A stretch of DNA of 64,000 bases from the NCBI RefSeq assembly GCF_900177675.1, contig NZ_FXWM01000001.1, forward strand, positions 3,295,001-3,359,000, written 5' to 3'. Made by a program: the position numbers and the translations under genes. Origin of the DNA: Bacillus sp. OV166 (GTDB lineage: Bacteria; Bacillota; Bacilli; Bacillales; Cytobacillaceae). Numbering within the stretch: the first letter of the stretch is position 1; every line of letters starts with the position of its first letter. Below the pieces are notes generated by a model. The model saw nothing but the letters and a program-made list of their open reading frames with translations, was not told the DNA's origin and made no database searches. Positions 44,985 through 53,603 of the stretch are shown piece after piece.

Positions 44985-45230
44985 ATGAAAGAATATAAAG
45001 AGGTAAATGTATCGAAAAAAATAGCTACTTCAATTACATGCAACAAATGTGGAGAGACGGAAAAAATAACTGAATATGGTTTTGAGGAAGATAAATTTCA
45101 TGCTTTCAACATATCTTTTGGATATGGCTCCATGTATGATGAGGAGAAATGGAAATTTGATATATGCGAAAGATGCCTAGTTGATTTTGTTAAAACTTTC
45201 AAACATTCTCCCGACATCTATGAAGTCTAG
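44985..45230 (+). CDS. Small zinc-ribbon-like protein (81 residues)
   Basis: GGAGGGGAG before ATG. It has CNKCGETEKITEYGFEED and, 40 residues later, FDICERCLVDFVKTF: two CxxC pairs that could hold one zinc. Function unknown; phage and element genomes often encode such proteins. It begins a run of four short plus-strand genes (45-47 kb). Confidence 0.65.
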   Translation: MKEYKEVNVSKKIATSITCNKCGETEKITEYGFEEDKFHAFNISFGYGSMYDEEKWKFDICERCLVDFVKTFKHSPDIYEV

Positions 45231-45342
45231 CTTTTGCTAGTCTTTTTTATTTGATATTAGACGGGGAAATTTTGAAGTCAAATTGGGAAGAACAAAGGAA
45301 ACTTAGCAGAACTACAAAAAGAATTGGAAAGGAATGACTCCG

Positions 45343-46023
45343 ATGTCTAAAAAGTATCCTTCTTATGTAAAGGCAGCTATATGTGACCCACAAGAGGTTC
45401 CAAATACTCCCTATAAAGTTAGATATTCCTTAACGGCAGAATTCGATAATTCTTTTAAAAATAAATTACTATTTATCTTAATGAACCCTAGCCATGCAAC
45501 TGATTTAATTTCAGACGAAACAATCAACATTTGTTCTCACATTGCTTTTAATGATTTAAACAAATTTGAAATAGGGTCAATTACGATTGTAAATGTTCAT
45601 CCTTATTACGAGCCAAAATCCTTTAAATTACAAGCAATCCTTGATGATTTAAAGACTAATCATCCAAGTATATATGAAAATACGATGAAGGAAAACATGA
45701 AAACAATCCTACAAGAAATCGACAATAGCAATTATGTATTTCTCTCTACTGGATTAGTGCCAAAAGAAATTGTTGACAAGGGATCTTATAGAGAATTGGT
45801 TAGATCAATCCACAATTATTTAGAAGAAAAAGTTGGATCTGTTTTTCTATGTAAGGGTGATCGTAATAAAAAATACTTTGGTTCGGTGCAATTGTCCTAC
45901 CATATTAATCCACTTGGTGGCCAATATGTAAATAAAGCGAAAAGATTCTTTATTAGAAATACAAAGCTTGTTGAAATACCAAATGGACCTGAAATAGCTC
46001 TTACCCATTTTCTAAAAGCCTGA
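45343..46023 (+). CDS. DUF1643-family protein (about 226 residues)
   Basis: The phrase LLFILMNPSHATDLISDETI near residue 45 is the DUF1643 signature (MLNPS.A....D.T...C). It is followed by GSITIVNVHPYYEP and, near residue 135, NYVFLSTGLVPKEIV. The fold is related to uracil-DNA-glycosylase-like Rossmann domains, but activity is unknown. An ATG at 45334 touches AAAGGA, so 45343 with ten bases spacing is the better start. Confidence 0.75.
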   Translation: MSKKYPSYVKAAICDPQEVPNTPYKVRYSLTAEFDNSFKNKLLFILMNPSHATDLISDETINICSHIAFNDLNKFEIGSITIVNVHPYYEPKSFKLQAILDDLKTNHPSIYENTMKENMKTILQEIDNSNYVFLSTGLVPKEIVDKGSYRELVRSIHNYLEEKVGSVFLCKGDRNKKYFGSVQLSYHINPLGGQYVNKAKRFFIRNTKLVEIPNGPEIALTHFLKA

Positions 46024-46103
46024 AGTTAACTTGAGATATGTGAGCATACCCATAAATGTTTAGCTATTTTCGTTCGAATTTCCTATATAAAGGAGGAGAT
46101 GTA

Positions 46104-46385
46104 ATGAAAAATCATTTTTTTACAATAGAAGGGGATAAAGAGTCTGGAAGATATATCGTAATTGAGTGGCAGAATGGAAATTCAAAGAATTTATTTGAAA
46201 TTGAAGGAAGGCTTAAAGGTGGATTGAAAGAGGCAAGACAAATGATAGGTGAATATCTATTGAAAAACGGACACTCATTAGATAAAACTATTTGGCATCA
46301 ATGCATTAAACCTGGTAGAAAAAATAATCCATCACATGAATGGACAATTGATGAATATCTAATGGGAGTTCCACTAAAACATTGA
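46104..46385 (+). CDS. Hypothetical protein (93 residues)
   Basis: ATG 46104 is preceded by AAAGGAGGAGATGTA; a longer frame from 46056 includes that ribosome site and is unlikely. The protein MKNHFFTIEGDKESGRYIVI has an alpha/beta composition with EGRLKGGLKEARQMIGEYLL. No family recognised. Confidence 0.6.
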   Translation: MKNHFFTIEGDKESGRYIVIEWQNGNSKNLFEIEGRLKGGLKEARQMIGEYLLKNGHSLDKTIWHQCIKPGRKNNPSHEWTIDEYLMGVPLKH

Positions 46386-46414
46386 TGTATTTTAGTTTTG
46401 TAGGGGGATAAGAA

Positions 46415-46975
46415 ATGCAAAAAAAGATAACTACAGCAGAGAAGTTAGTATATAGAAGAGCAACAGAGTGGTTAATAAAAAATTATCAATCAATAAAATT
46501 AATGGATCCCGAATCAATTTATACCTTCGAAAATAACACAAATTTCATCCAGGGTTTTGTATATAGAAGCTTACGATCAGCTGCAGCTGAAATTGTTGAA
46601 ATAGACTATAATTGGAACGGTATTGGGGTACATAAATATATCACACCTTCTGCACTAGAAAAATACTTAATAAATAAGAAAAGTTCTTTTATAAAGGAAC
46701 ATGTAGTACCAAAAAATATATATTTCAAAGAAATGATTTATGAATTGAAGAAAAATTATCCTGATAAAGAAATAATTAATAATATCCTGTTAAAGTTTTA
46801 CTTTACGGCACTTATAACTAAGGAAGAGGATAAAAAACTAGATGAAAAAGGATTAAGAAGTGTTATGCATGCAAATGAAGAGTGGGATGGAGAAAATTTT
46901 TTTATTAGATATGGATGTACAGGAATTAATCTAATCGAAAATCCCTACTATGTTTTTAAAGAGGATAATCTGTAA
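46415..46975 (+). CDS. Hypothetical protein (186 residues)
   Basis: Follows the previous gene by 29 bases with AGGGGG as ribosome site. Mostly helical, Lys-rich: KLVYRRATEWLIKNYQSIKL, and a C-terminal LRSVMHANEEWDGENFFIRY. No membrane segment or catalytic motif seen. A terminator follows at 47017. Confidence 0.6.
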   Translation: MQKKITTAEKLVYRRATEWLIKNYQSIKLMDPESIYTFENNTNFIQGFVYRSLRSAAAEIVEIDYNWNGIGVHKYITPSALEKYLINKKSSFIKEHVVPKNIYFKEMIYELKKNYPDKEIINNILLKFYFTALITKEEDKKLDEKGLRSVMHANEEWDGENFFIRYGCTGINLIENPYYVFKEDNL

Positions 46976-47016
46976 CAGTTTATATATAGTAATCAGAAAC
47001 GGGCGCTTAAGTTAAT

Positions 47017-47049
47017 TTAAAGCTGCCATTTATGGCAGCTTTATTTTTG
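47017..47049 (+). terminator. Terminator closing the 45-47 kb gene run
   Basis: Stem AAAGCTGCCAT / ATGGCAGCTTT with a short loop and TATTTTT. Confidence 0.85.
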
Positions 47050-47149
47050 AACATCTTAAGCAGTTTATTTAATAAAAGGTACATTTAGGAAGGTTAGAGA
47101 ATAAACGTATGTTCCAAAAAGTTGAAAAATGAAAGAGAAGTGATGATAC

Positions 47150-47596
47150 GTGACTAAAAAAATAGCATTAGTAAGTTGTACATAGCAAAAACAAAATTAT
47201 CCTTGTGAAGCACAAGAGATGTATAGACCATCAAGTTTGTTTACTAAAATTAACAAATAAATTCACCAATCTGAGTTTTATGATTGGTATATTTTATCTG
47301 CAAAATATGGATTATTAAAGAAAGATTCAGTAATTTCACCATACGATGTAACCTGTCTTAATATGACAGCTGTTGATAGGAAAAATTGGTCAGATAAAGT
47401 TTTTGATGAACTTAAAATAGAATTACCATCTCATTACGATATTTTTTTCTTTGCAGGTGAAAAATACAGACAATACCTGCTACTTAAATTGAAGGAGGCA
47501 GGGTATACTTGCCGTGTTCCACTAAAAGGAATGCAAATTGGAGAGCAACTCCAGTATTTAAGTACTCAGATAGGAGATAAGAAGGTGCAAATATGA
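47150..47596 (+). pseudogene. DUF6884-like protein with two in-frame stops
   Basis: One frame spans 149 codons from GTG 47150: TKKIALVSCT-stop-QKQNYPCEAQEMYRPSSLFT, then KINK-stop-IHQSEFYDWYILSAKYGL and PYDVTCLNMTAVDRKNWSDK. DUF6884 proteins begin IALVSCgK.K and contain WYILSAKYGLL.P and PYD.TL. Both stops (TAG at 47183, TAA at about 47258) replace likely Lys codons without shifting the frame. The intact 3' part could start at ATG 47363. It overlaps the GIY-YIG gene by four bases. Confidence 0.75.
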
Positions 47597-48495
47597 ATCA
47601 GTCGTACTTAGAGGAAAATTGGTCTGGATTGAATTGGACTCCTTGGTATTCATTCCGAAAAATAATGGAGACGAAGAGTTTATTACCGACTTCTCCTGGT
47701 ATGTATCGTATTAAGCCAGTGAGTCATCATCACTTTATGTATATAGGACAAACAGGTCGTAACTTGCGTGAAAGGCTTACTGATCTTATAAGAAACACAC
47801 TCAAAGAAGAAATGCCTTTTAATGATCCTCATACTGCCGCACCTTCATTATGGGCTTGGAAGGATGCTACTGGTTGGGAATTTGAGTTGTCAGTTTCCAC
47901 GATTGAATTGCCAAAAGAGGAGCGTGAAGGATTAGAAAGCTTTCTTTTATGGGATTATCGAGTGCAAAGTAAGGAATCAACTTATTGTAATTATGGTCGT
48001 TTTCATCAAGATTATATAAAATCGAAAAACAGATCAAGTAAATTTCGTGGAAGAAAATTGTTTGATTCAGAGCAACGTAACCCAGCATGGGGGATCTCAA
48101 GTGAGCCATTAAGTTTTCATGGCACTCCAACTTCATCCACTTTTATGGGTCTTGAGTGGTCAGAATTTATAGAGGTAGAAAAATTATCACAAATTCCAAA
48201 TAAAGAAGGAGTATATCGTGTCATTGGACTCGATACAAATACACTTCTATACATTGGACAATCTCAATATTTAAGAAATCGGTTAAGGGATCACGCAAAA
48301 AAGGATTGGGGTCAAAAGATAGCTTTTTCTTATTCACTAATTGAAGATGCAAAAGATTATCTATTAAAAGAATTAGAGAACGATTTAATTGGTGCGTATT
48401 TCTCAATTAATCAGACTGTCCCAATTTTTCAAGTTAAGAATTTAAAGAATAACTTGAGGAGTTTCGACAACACTGCCATGTCATTGGGAGATTAA
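47593..48495 (+). CDS. Protein with two GIY-YIG nuclease-like domains
   Basis: 300 residues. Domain 1: SPGMYRIKPVSHHHFMYIGQ then TGRNLRERL (about residues 35-65). Domain 2: KEGVYRVIGLDTNTLLYIGQ then SQYLRNRLRDHAKKDW (about 205-240). Each has the GIY and YIG strands and the following Arg; the acidic residue of the first may be Glu near 117, of the second near 265. Two such domains in one chain are uncommon. Its ATG overlaps the end of the DUF6884 gene, so the two were one unit. Role unknown; DNA cleavage in defence or mobility is inferred. Confidence 0.75.
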   Translation: MNQSYLEENWSGLNWTPWYSFRKIMETKSLLPTSPGMYRIKPVSHHHFMYIGQTGRNLRERLTDLIRNTLKEEMPFNDPHTAAPSLWAWKDATGWEFELSVSTIELPKEEREGLESFLLWDYRVQSKESTYCNYGRFHQDYIKSKNRSSKFRGRKLFDSEQRNPAWGISSEPLSFHGTPTSSTFMGLEWSEFIEVEKLSQIPNKEGVYRVIGLDTNTLLYIGQSQYLRNRLRDHAKKDWGQKIAFSYSLIEDAKDYLLKELENDLIGAYFSINQTVPIFQVKNLKNNLRSFDNTAMSLGD

Positions 48496-48564
48496 TAAAA
48501 ATAATTGATAGAGTGGAACGGAAAAAGTTATTATGAAGGAGGAATTCAGATAGAGCGTAAATGA

Positions 48565-48610
48565 GAAACCCTTTGAATTTAATAATAATTAAATTCAAAG
48601 GGTTTTTTTA
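48565..48610. terminator. Bidirectional terminator
   Basis: Stem AAACCCTTTGAATTTA / TAAATTCAAAGGGTTT with loop ATAATAAT, between convergent genes. Confidence 0.9.
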
Positions 48611-50272
48611 TCAGAAAGCTTTAATAAATTTAGTATTTTTATTTAGAAGCTTCCAGAACGCCATATCCTCCATAATTTCGTATCTATTATTGGTTACAGA
48701 CGTGACTAAGCTATAGTGTTTTTGAAGTCGCGCTATCATATTAACTATCTGTTCACCCTCAGCCTGATTTTCTGGACTGAAGATAGCTTTTACTTCCTTC
48801 TTTTTAATGGTAGGTACTCTATGTATAATCCAAGTCAATATATACTGAGCATAGTCATTATCTGTAGTTGCAAAGTGGTCTAAGAATTGGGTTGATAGGA
48901 TTACACCAACGCCATATTCTCTTCCTTCTTTCATAATTTTCTTTAAAGAAGAGAAGTTTTGACTCAAGAAATTATCCGCCTCATCAACAAGTATCATTTT
49001 CGTTAATTCACGATAATCTCCTTGAATTGTACTGTGCCCCTTTGTAGACATCTGGGAATAGAAGGTGTCCAAAGTGATTCCTACTATTAGGTTCTGAACA
49101 CTTGGATCATAACCAGCCAGATGTACAACAGTTACTCCTTGTATCATGACGTATAAGGACTTTGTATTCTCACTATTTGGAGAAAAGATTTCAAAATCAT
49201 ATATTTGTTTTAGTGCTGCATAAAGACTATCTTCTTTTACATCCTCCCGATTCATCAATCGTTCAAATACATTATTTAATGTAGGTGGTACCAGATCCCA
49301 TGTATCCATATCAGCCTTATGAATACCAGCTTGTGAATAAGCTTCAATGATTAAATCATTTAATAACTGCTGTTGCTTTATACCTAAATTAAAAGCATTT
49401 GCAATTGTTTCTTTAATGGTACTAGCTGTATGCAAAGGCAATAGCGGCTTTAGCTGTTTTCCCCTATATAAAGTTAACGGATTATACGGAAGGTGATATG
49501 GATCATACACTTTAGCGTTTGTCGCTTCTATAAAGTCATCTTTGATATAGTCACCTTTATAATCAAAGATGAGAATATCAATAGGTGTTCCATTTACATT
49601 AGATAGAGCACCATCATGTATCTGTTTAATGAGCGATTTAGTAAACTGAGTTTTCCCCGTCCCCATCGTGCCAATAATACCTGTATTCGTATGCATGATT
49701 TTACTCGTCGTAGTTGGATACCAATACAATGGTTCATTGCTGTTGGCCGAATGACCAAAAAGAATTCTTAATGGTTCTGTTTCTTCAGGCAATTTTGTAA
49801 CGGAAGGTTCTTTAACTAGAGAACTATGATGTAGGTCATGATTCGCCTGAACCGAAGCAATTGCATGGCTTTTTTCATAAATATTTTTCAAATTTGGCTT
49901 TTCTTCCGTTTGCAGTTCCTCAGGCGTTTCCTCCTGTTCTATGGTAAGCATTTCGCCCTTCGGTTGTTTATATATATCCTCCCAGCCTTTAATGAATTTC
50001 TCATATACTTTTTGCATTGCGGATGGCGTTAAGTGGGTGTAAACGTAGTGATTGTCTTTTACAAAGATGTTTTTCTTTTTACTTCCATTTTTAGCTACGA
50101 AGTATTCAGAATTGGAAGTACGGATTCCTGCAAACTCGATTGTTTCAATTGTTTTTTGTAAATCTTTTTCCATGAAGAACTGCCAGAAGTTGCGGAAGAT
50201 TTGTGCGTGTGATTTTTCTGCCCATCTGATTATTTCTCCATCTAGGTTCATTTCAAATTCATGAGTGCTCAT
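48611..50272 (-). CDS. HerA/FtsK-like P-loop ATPase (553 residues)
   Basis: The N-terminal 170 residues are not recognised. From about residue 190: Walker A GIIGTMGTGKTQFTKSLI, DILIFDYKGDYIKDDFIEAT, Walker B LTKMILVDEADNFLSQNFSS, then GREYGVGVILSTQFLDHF, the arrangement of HerA and DptH type pumps. The middle resembles the ATPase part of DptH, the phosphorothioation-linked restriction protein, but is much shorter than DptH. A motor for DNA translocation in defence or transfer is likely. TAGGAGGATTTACTA precedes the ATG. It stands alone. Confidence 0.75.
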   Translation of the reverse strand: MSTHEFEMNLDGEIIRWAEKSHAQIFRNFWQFFMEKDLQKTIETIEFAGIRTSNSEYFVAKNGSKKKNIFVKDNHYVYTHLTPSAMQKVYEKFIKGWEDIYKQPKGEMLTIEQEETPEELQTEEKPNLKNIYEKSHAIASVQANHDLHHSSLVKEPSVTKLPEETEPLRILFGHSANSNEPLYWYPTTTSKIMHTNTGIIGTMGTGKTQFTKSLIKQIHDGALSNVNGTPIDILIFDYKGDYIKDDFIEATNAKVYDPYHLPYNPLTLYRGKQLKPLLPLHTASTIKETIANAFNLGIKQQQLLNDLIIEAYSQAGIHKADMDTWDLVPPTLNNVFERLMNREDVKEDSLYAALKQIYDFEIFSPNSENTKSLYVMIQGVTVVHLAGYDPSVQNLIVGITLDTFYSQMSTKGHSTIQGDYRELTKMILVDEADNFLSQNFSSLKKIMKEGREYGVGVILSTQFLDHFATTDNDYAQYILTWIIHRVPTIKKKEVKAIFSPENQAEGEQIVNMIARLQKHYSLVTSVTNNRYEIMEDMAFWKLLNKNTKFIKAF

Positions 50273-50580
50273 TAGTAAATCCTCCTATATTTCTCCTCTT
50301 TATATATTAGATTACTAAATTTTAGCTGGCAAATATAAATAAAGATATTATATGAATTGGTTCTGGTGCAAAAATTTAAAGATACTTTTTACCTTGTTCA
50401 GCTAACCTGACAGTTAATGCATTAAAAAGGGATCGCCACAGCCATCTCATCTTTAGCATAAGCACCCTTTAGTTGAAGAAGGATTCCAACAAAAACATAA
50501 CGTATTTTATCAAACTGTGGTGGCTGAAAAATTTTATACTTTCTTTTAGAAATAGAGGTCGGCGAGCCTCCTTATAAATT

Positions 50581-51561
50581 CTATCCGTGCCAAGAACCAG
50601 TTCTTTTATCTAATGTTACAAAAGGATAATTATCTTTTTCGCCCGTATAAGGTAAAGAATCCGTATAAACCTCTACAGTATCACCTCTATCAATTAATTT
50701 TTCTATTTTATCTTCCTTATAATAACTGTTATTCCAGTTCTCTAAAAATAGCTCTTTCCAATTATCTTTTATGGGTGCATTATGAGAAAGGTAAAAGGCT
50801 TGTTCAAACAGAGTTCCTTCTTCACCGTTATGTTTTTTCTTAAATTCCTCTATAACATTCCATATCTCATTAGCGGTTAAATTATCATAAAAATTCTCAG
50901 ACCAGTTAATACCTTTTGCATAACCATAATCAGGACTAGGCATATACTTATCAAATATATATGTCCTAAGCGTCTTCTTTAAATGCTCCATCTCTTCGAG
51001 ATAAGCATTATGGGAATCAACTTTTTCCTGTTTCTGTTGATAAATAAATTCGATAATTTGTCCATTTGGAACCGTTCCATCAGTTAAATATTTTTCATAA
51101 GCCTTACCTTCAACAGTTCTACCGTCAAAATTACTACCATTTTTTTTCAATAATAGAGCATGTTTTTTGCCTTCTTTATTTGTTATCGTTACAACAGTAT
51201 ACCCATGAGAATCTTTATTTTTAGCGATTACATAAGAAAAATGGTACACGTAATTGACTGTTAATTGCCCATTGTTAAAGAACCAAGTGCTACTTACCCC
51301 ATCCTGTTTTCCTGTTGCCAGCCAAACACCACTGATATTATCACTCGCCTGTGGTACTTCTGAAGATGTTGAACTTTTAGATGGCGATGTTTTCACTGCA
51401 GGTTTTGTGTTTTGTTTCGAACTTTGTGATGTCGTTTCTGTTGTTTTTGTTTTTTGCTTTGAACTTTGTGGGGAGGTTTTTGTTGATTCACCTGTCGTTT
51501 TTCCACATCCAGAAAATACTACCCCAAAAAGAACTACCCAAACAACTATTATCTTTTTCAT
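50581..51561 (-). CDS. Lipoprotein with Ser/Thr-rich linker (326 residues)
   Basis: The lipobox is VVFSGC (Cys19). Residues about 20-75 are a low-complexity linker with repeated SSKQKTKTTETTSQ-like units. The rest is a globular domain: ISGVWLATGKQDGVSSTWFF (a lipocalin-like start) and LKKTLRTYIFDKYMPSPDYG. Function unknown; surface exposed. The 308 bases before the HerA gene (50273-50580) hold no gene. A GATCGCC(A/G)CAGC phrase occurs on both sides of this gene (50429 and 51642). Confidence 0.7.
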   Translation of the reverse strand: MKKIIVVWVVLFGVVFSGCGKTTGESTKTSPQSSKQKTKTTETTSQSSKQNTKPAVKTSPSKSSTSSEVPQASDNISGVWLATGKQDGVSSTWFFNNGQLTVNYVYHFSYVIAKNKDSHGYTVVTITNKEGKKHALLLKKNGSNFDGRTVEGKAYEKYLTDGTVPNGQIIEFIYQQKQEKVDSHNAYLEEMEHLKKTLRTYIFDKYMPSPDYGYAKGINWSENFYDNLTANEIWNVIEEFKKKHNGEEGTLFEQAFYLSHNAPIKDNWKELFLENWNNSYYKEDKIEKLIDRGDTVEVYTDSLPYTGEKDNYPFVTLDKRTGSWHG

Positions 51562-51659
51562 TTACATTAAACCCTCTTTTATCTTTATTTTAACATTTCT
51601 AGTTCAACTAAACTGCCTCGTTAGTAAAACAAGTAAAAAGATCGCCGCAGCGACCCTCA

Positions 51660-51863
51660 TCTTTCGAAGCAGATAAAGATATAGCTTGGATCCCAGACTG
51701 GGAATTAGTATTGGAGAAGTTAGAATATTTTGATTGGAGCGTACGCAATCCTCTGTTTCAACAGTACATGATTACTTCTAGGTCGAGTAATAGTGAATTT
51801 AAAGCTTTTATTGATAACAGACACCAGAACCTATTGAAAATATTAAAGACTGAGTTAGCCTAA
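51660..51863 (+). pseudogene. C-terminal remnant, possibly DndB/DGQHR-type
   Basis: An open frame without start reads FEADKDIAWIPDWELVLEKL, EYFDWSVRNPLFQQYMI and ends NLLKILKTELA at 51863. The pattern of W, then F-DW-x-N-PLF, then a closing LxxxLK is like the end of DGQHR proteins (DndB, DNA phosphorothioation control). Weak match by eye. It precedes the tRNA fragment by 160 bases. Confidence 0.35.
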
Positions 51864-52025
51864 GGGGCTATGATGACCTTTCCATTGACAAATGTTGGTC
51901 GGTTTCAATTATCATGTGGGTAACGTAAAGGTTAATCATTGTACTAAATATTGCGCGGTGGTAAATAAAAAAGCACTGTATAACATTGATATAGCAACGA
52001 TTTTCCTTAAAGAAGCAAACCGAAG

Positions 52026-52091
52026 GTGCAACGGATAGCACGTAAGCCTCCGAAGCTTAAAATGTGAGTTCGATTCTCGCCGAGCACATCA
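52026..52091 (+). tRNA. 3' part of tRNA-Arg(CCG); attachment-site relic
   Basis: It contains a D-arm (GTGC / GCAC), a perfect anticodon arm TAAGC-CTCCGAA-GCTTA with anticodon CCG, a four-base variable loop and a perfect T-arm GTGAG-TTCGATT-CTCGC, then the 3' acceptor strand CGAGCAC and discriminator A. The 5' acceptor strand (expected GTGCTCG) is not there; AAACCGA stands in its place. So it cannot be a working tRNA. A terminator and an integrase gene follow directly. Confidence 0.85.
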
Positions 52092-52103
52092 TGAAGTCAA
52101 TGA

Positions 52104-52149
52104 GTTCCTATGTTTGTATGAGTTTTATACAAGCATAGGAACTTTTTTG
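52104..52149 (+). terminator. Terminator behind the tRNA fragment
   Basis: A 16-bp stem with one mismatch (GTTCCTATGTTTGTAT against ATACAAGCATAGGAAC), then TTTTTTG. Probably the original tRNA-Arg terminator carried over. Confidence 0.9.
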
Positions 52150-52210
52150 TTTGGGTGCTTTTCAATTGCGGATACCACGTAACGAATAACACGCAATGGG
52201 GGGCATTATC

Positions 52211-53167
52211 ATGTCAAGAAGAAAATCAGTTAGCACAAACGTATTGGAAAAACTGGTTCAACAGCAGGAACAACCATCTAAAGATTTTCAGAAAGCTTCA
52301 GAGGAATTTCTTAAGCATTGTAAGATTAAAGGACTTTCAATAGATACGGTCAAATTTTATGATAAAGAACTCAAAGGACTCTCTAGAGCATTAGTTGTAA
52401 TTGAGGTCTCATTGAAAGACGTGAGAACTTTCAAGACAAATGACGTTGAGAGTTGGGTCGAATACATGTTGGAAAATAATAGAGCAGTCTCTTCAATCAA
52501 TGCAAGAATGCGAGCAGGGAGAACCTTTATGAATTACTGTTTAAAGAAAGGTTATATTGATAAGAATCCTTTTGACGGAGTATCACAACTGAGGAAACGT
52601 CATACAGTCGGAGCAACCTTTACAAAGAGACAATTAGAAAGACTGTTAAACGCTCCAGACATAACTCAATTTGTTGGTCTCCGTGACCTTGCAATTATGT
52701 TGACATTTGCCCATGTTGGACTCCGTCTCAAAGAACTTTGTTCAATTAAGGTTCAAGACATTTCATTTGACGGAAAAGGGGAAGTCATAATTCAACAAGC
52801 AAAGAACCGATATGCAAGACGTGTTCCAATGACCAATAGGTTGAGAAAGGTTTTAAAAGCTTATATTGAAGAACGTGGAATACTGGATAATGATGCTCTG
52901 TTTGTAAGCGTTGAGAATGCCCCAATAAACGCTCGAACGGTTCAAGAGCGGTTGAAACGTTACGGCGTGGTTTCGAAGGTCGAGAACGAGGTTTCTGTGA
53001 GTCCTCACGCTTTTAGAAGGACGTTCTGTCGGTTGAAAGTTGAAGCAGGAGTAAACTTGTTTGTATTGCAAAGACAAACTGGTCATAGTGAACTTGAAAT
53101 GCTCCAGCGTTATGTTCAGATTTATGGAAAAGACCTTGAACAAGCAATTGAGAAAGGTTTTGATTAA
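52211..53167 (+). CDS. Tyrosine recombinase / integrase (XerC/D-like)
   Basis: 318 residues. An N-terminal SAM-like core-binding domain (about residues 15-105) and a catalytic domain with Arg in FAHVGLRLKELCSIKVQDIS, Lys in IIQQAKNRYARRVPM, the HxxR box SPHAFRRTFCRLKVEAGVNL, His in QRQTGHSELEMLQRY and the nucleophile Tyr in that last phrase. All catalytic residues are there. The ATG at 52211 has TGGGGGGC before it; the earlier ATG at 52196 would place that site inside. Position next to the tRNA-Arg fragment shows the usual integrase-att arrangement. Confidence 0.9.
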   Translation: MSRRKSVSTNVLEKLVQQQEQPSKDFQKASEEFLKHCKIKGLSIDTVKFYDKELKGLSRALVVIEVSLKDVRTFKTNDVESWVEYMLENNRAVSSINARMRAGRTFMNYCLKKGYIDKNPFDGVSQLRKRHTVGATFTKRQLERLLNAPDITQFVGLRDLAIMLTFAHVGLRLKELCSIKVQDISFDGKGEVIIQQAKNRYARRVPMTNRLRKVLKAYIEERGILDNDALFVSVENAPINARTVQERLKRYGVVSKVENEVSVSPHAFRRTFCRLKVEAGVNLFVLQRQTGHSELEMLQRYVQIYGKDLEQAIEKGFD

Positions 53168-53336
53168 GATTCTTCATTTTCCTGTTACTATGACTATGTG
53201 GGGAAATGAATTGAGGGAGCGAAATGACAAGTATCACCCATTAAATACATTAGATGTTTAAGTCGAAAAAAACAAGTCAAATAAACCACACGGTATGAAG
53301 TGAAACAAGTCACAATTAAACTTTTAGCATTGTATG

Positions 53337-53369
53337 AAGAGAACAGTCACATGGCTGTTCTCTTTTTTT
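53337..53369 (+). terminator. Terminator after the integrase
   Basis: Stem GAGAACAG / CTGTTCTC with an eight-base loop and seven T. The stretch 53370-53603 holds no gene. Confidence 0.88.
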
Positions 53370-53603
53370 CTTGTTATCACTGTGTAGCATAGAATGATTT
53401 AATTATTTTAATATAATTATTTAATTGTAGCTAGTAAGTCTTGTGATATGGCTTATTTATAATGAATTGCTGATTAAGTGTAGTACTGTAACACTATTAC
53501 AGTAAATTCCATTAATGTAATTTGGTGGTTTATTTATTCGGTTAATTATAGTAGTATAAATATAGTAATAGTTGTTTTGTTTTAGAGATGGAGGAGATAT
53601 AAG

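Noticed and set aside
50429..51666. GATCGCC(A/G)CAGC phrases on both sides of the lipoprotein gene as possible mobile-element ends
   Set aside because: Similarity is about 25 bases, same orientation, and likely reflects related hairpin/terminator sequences.
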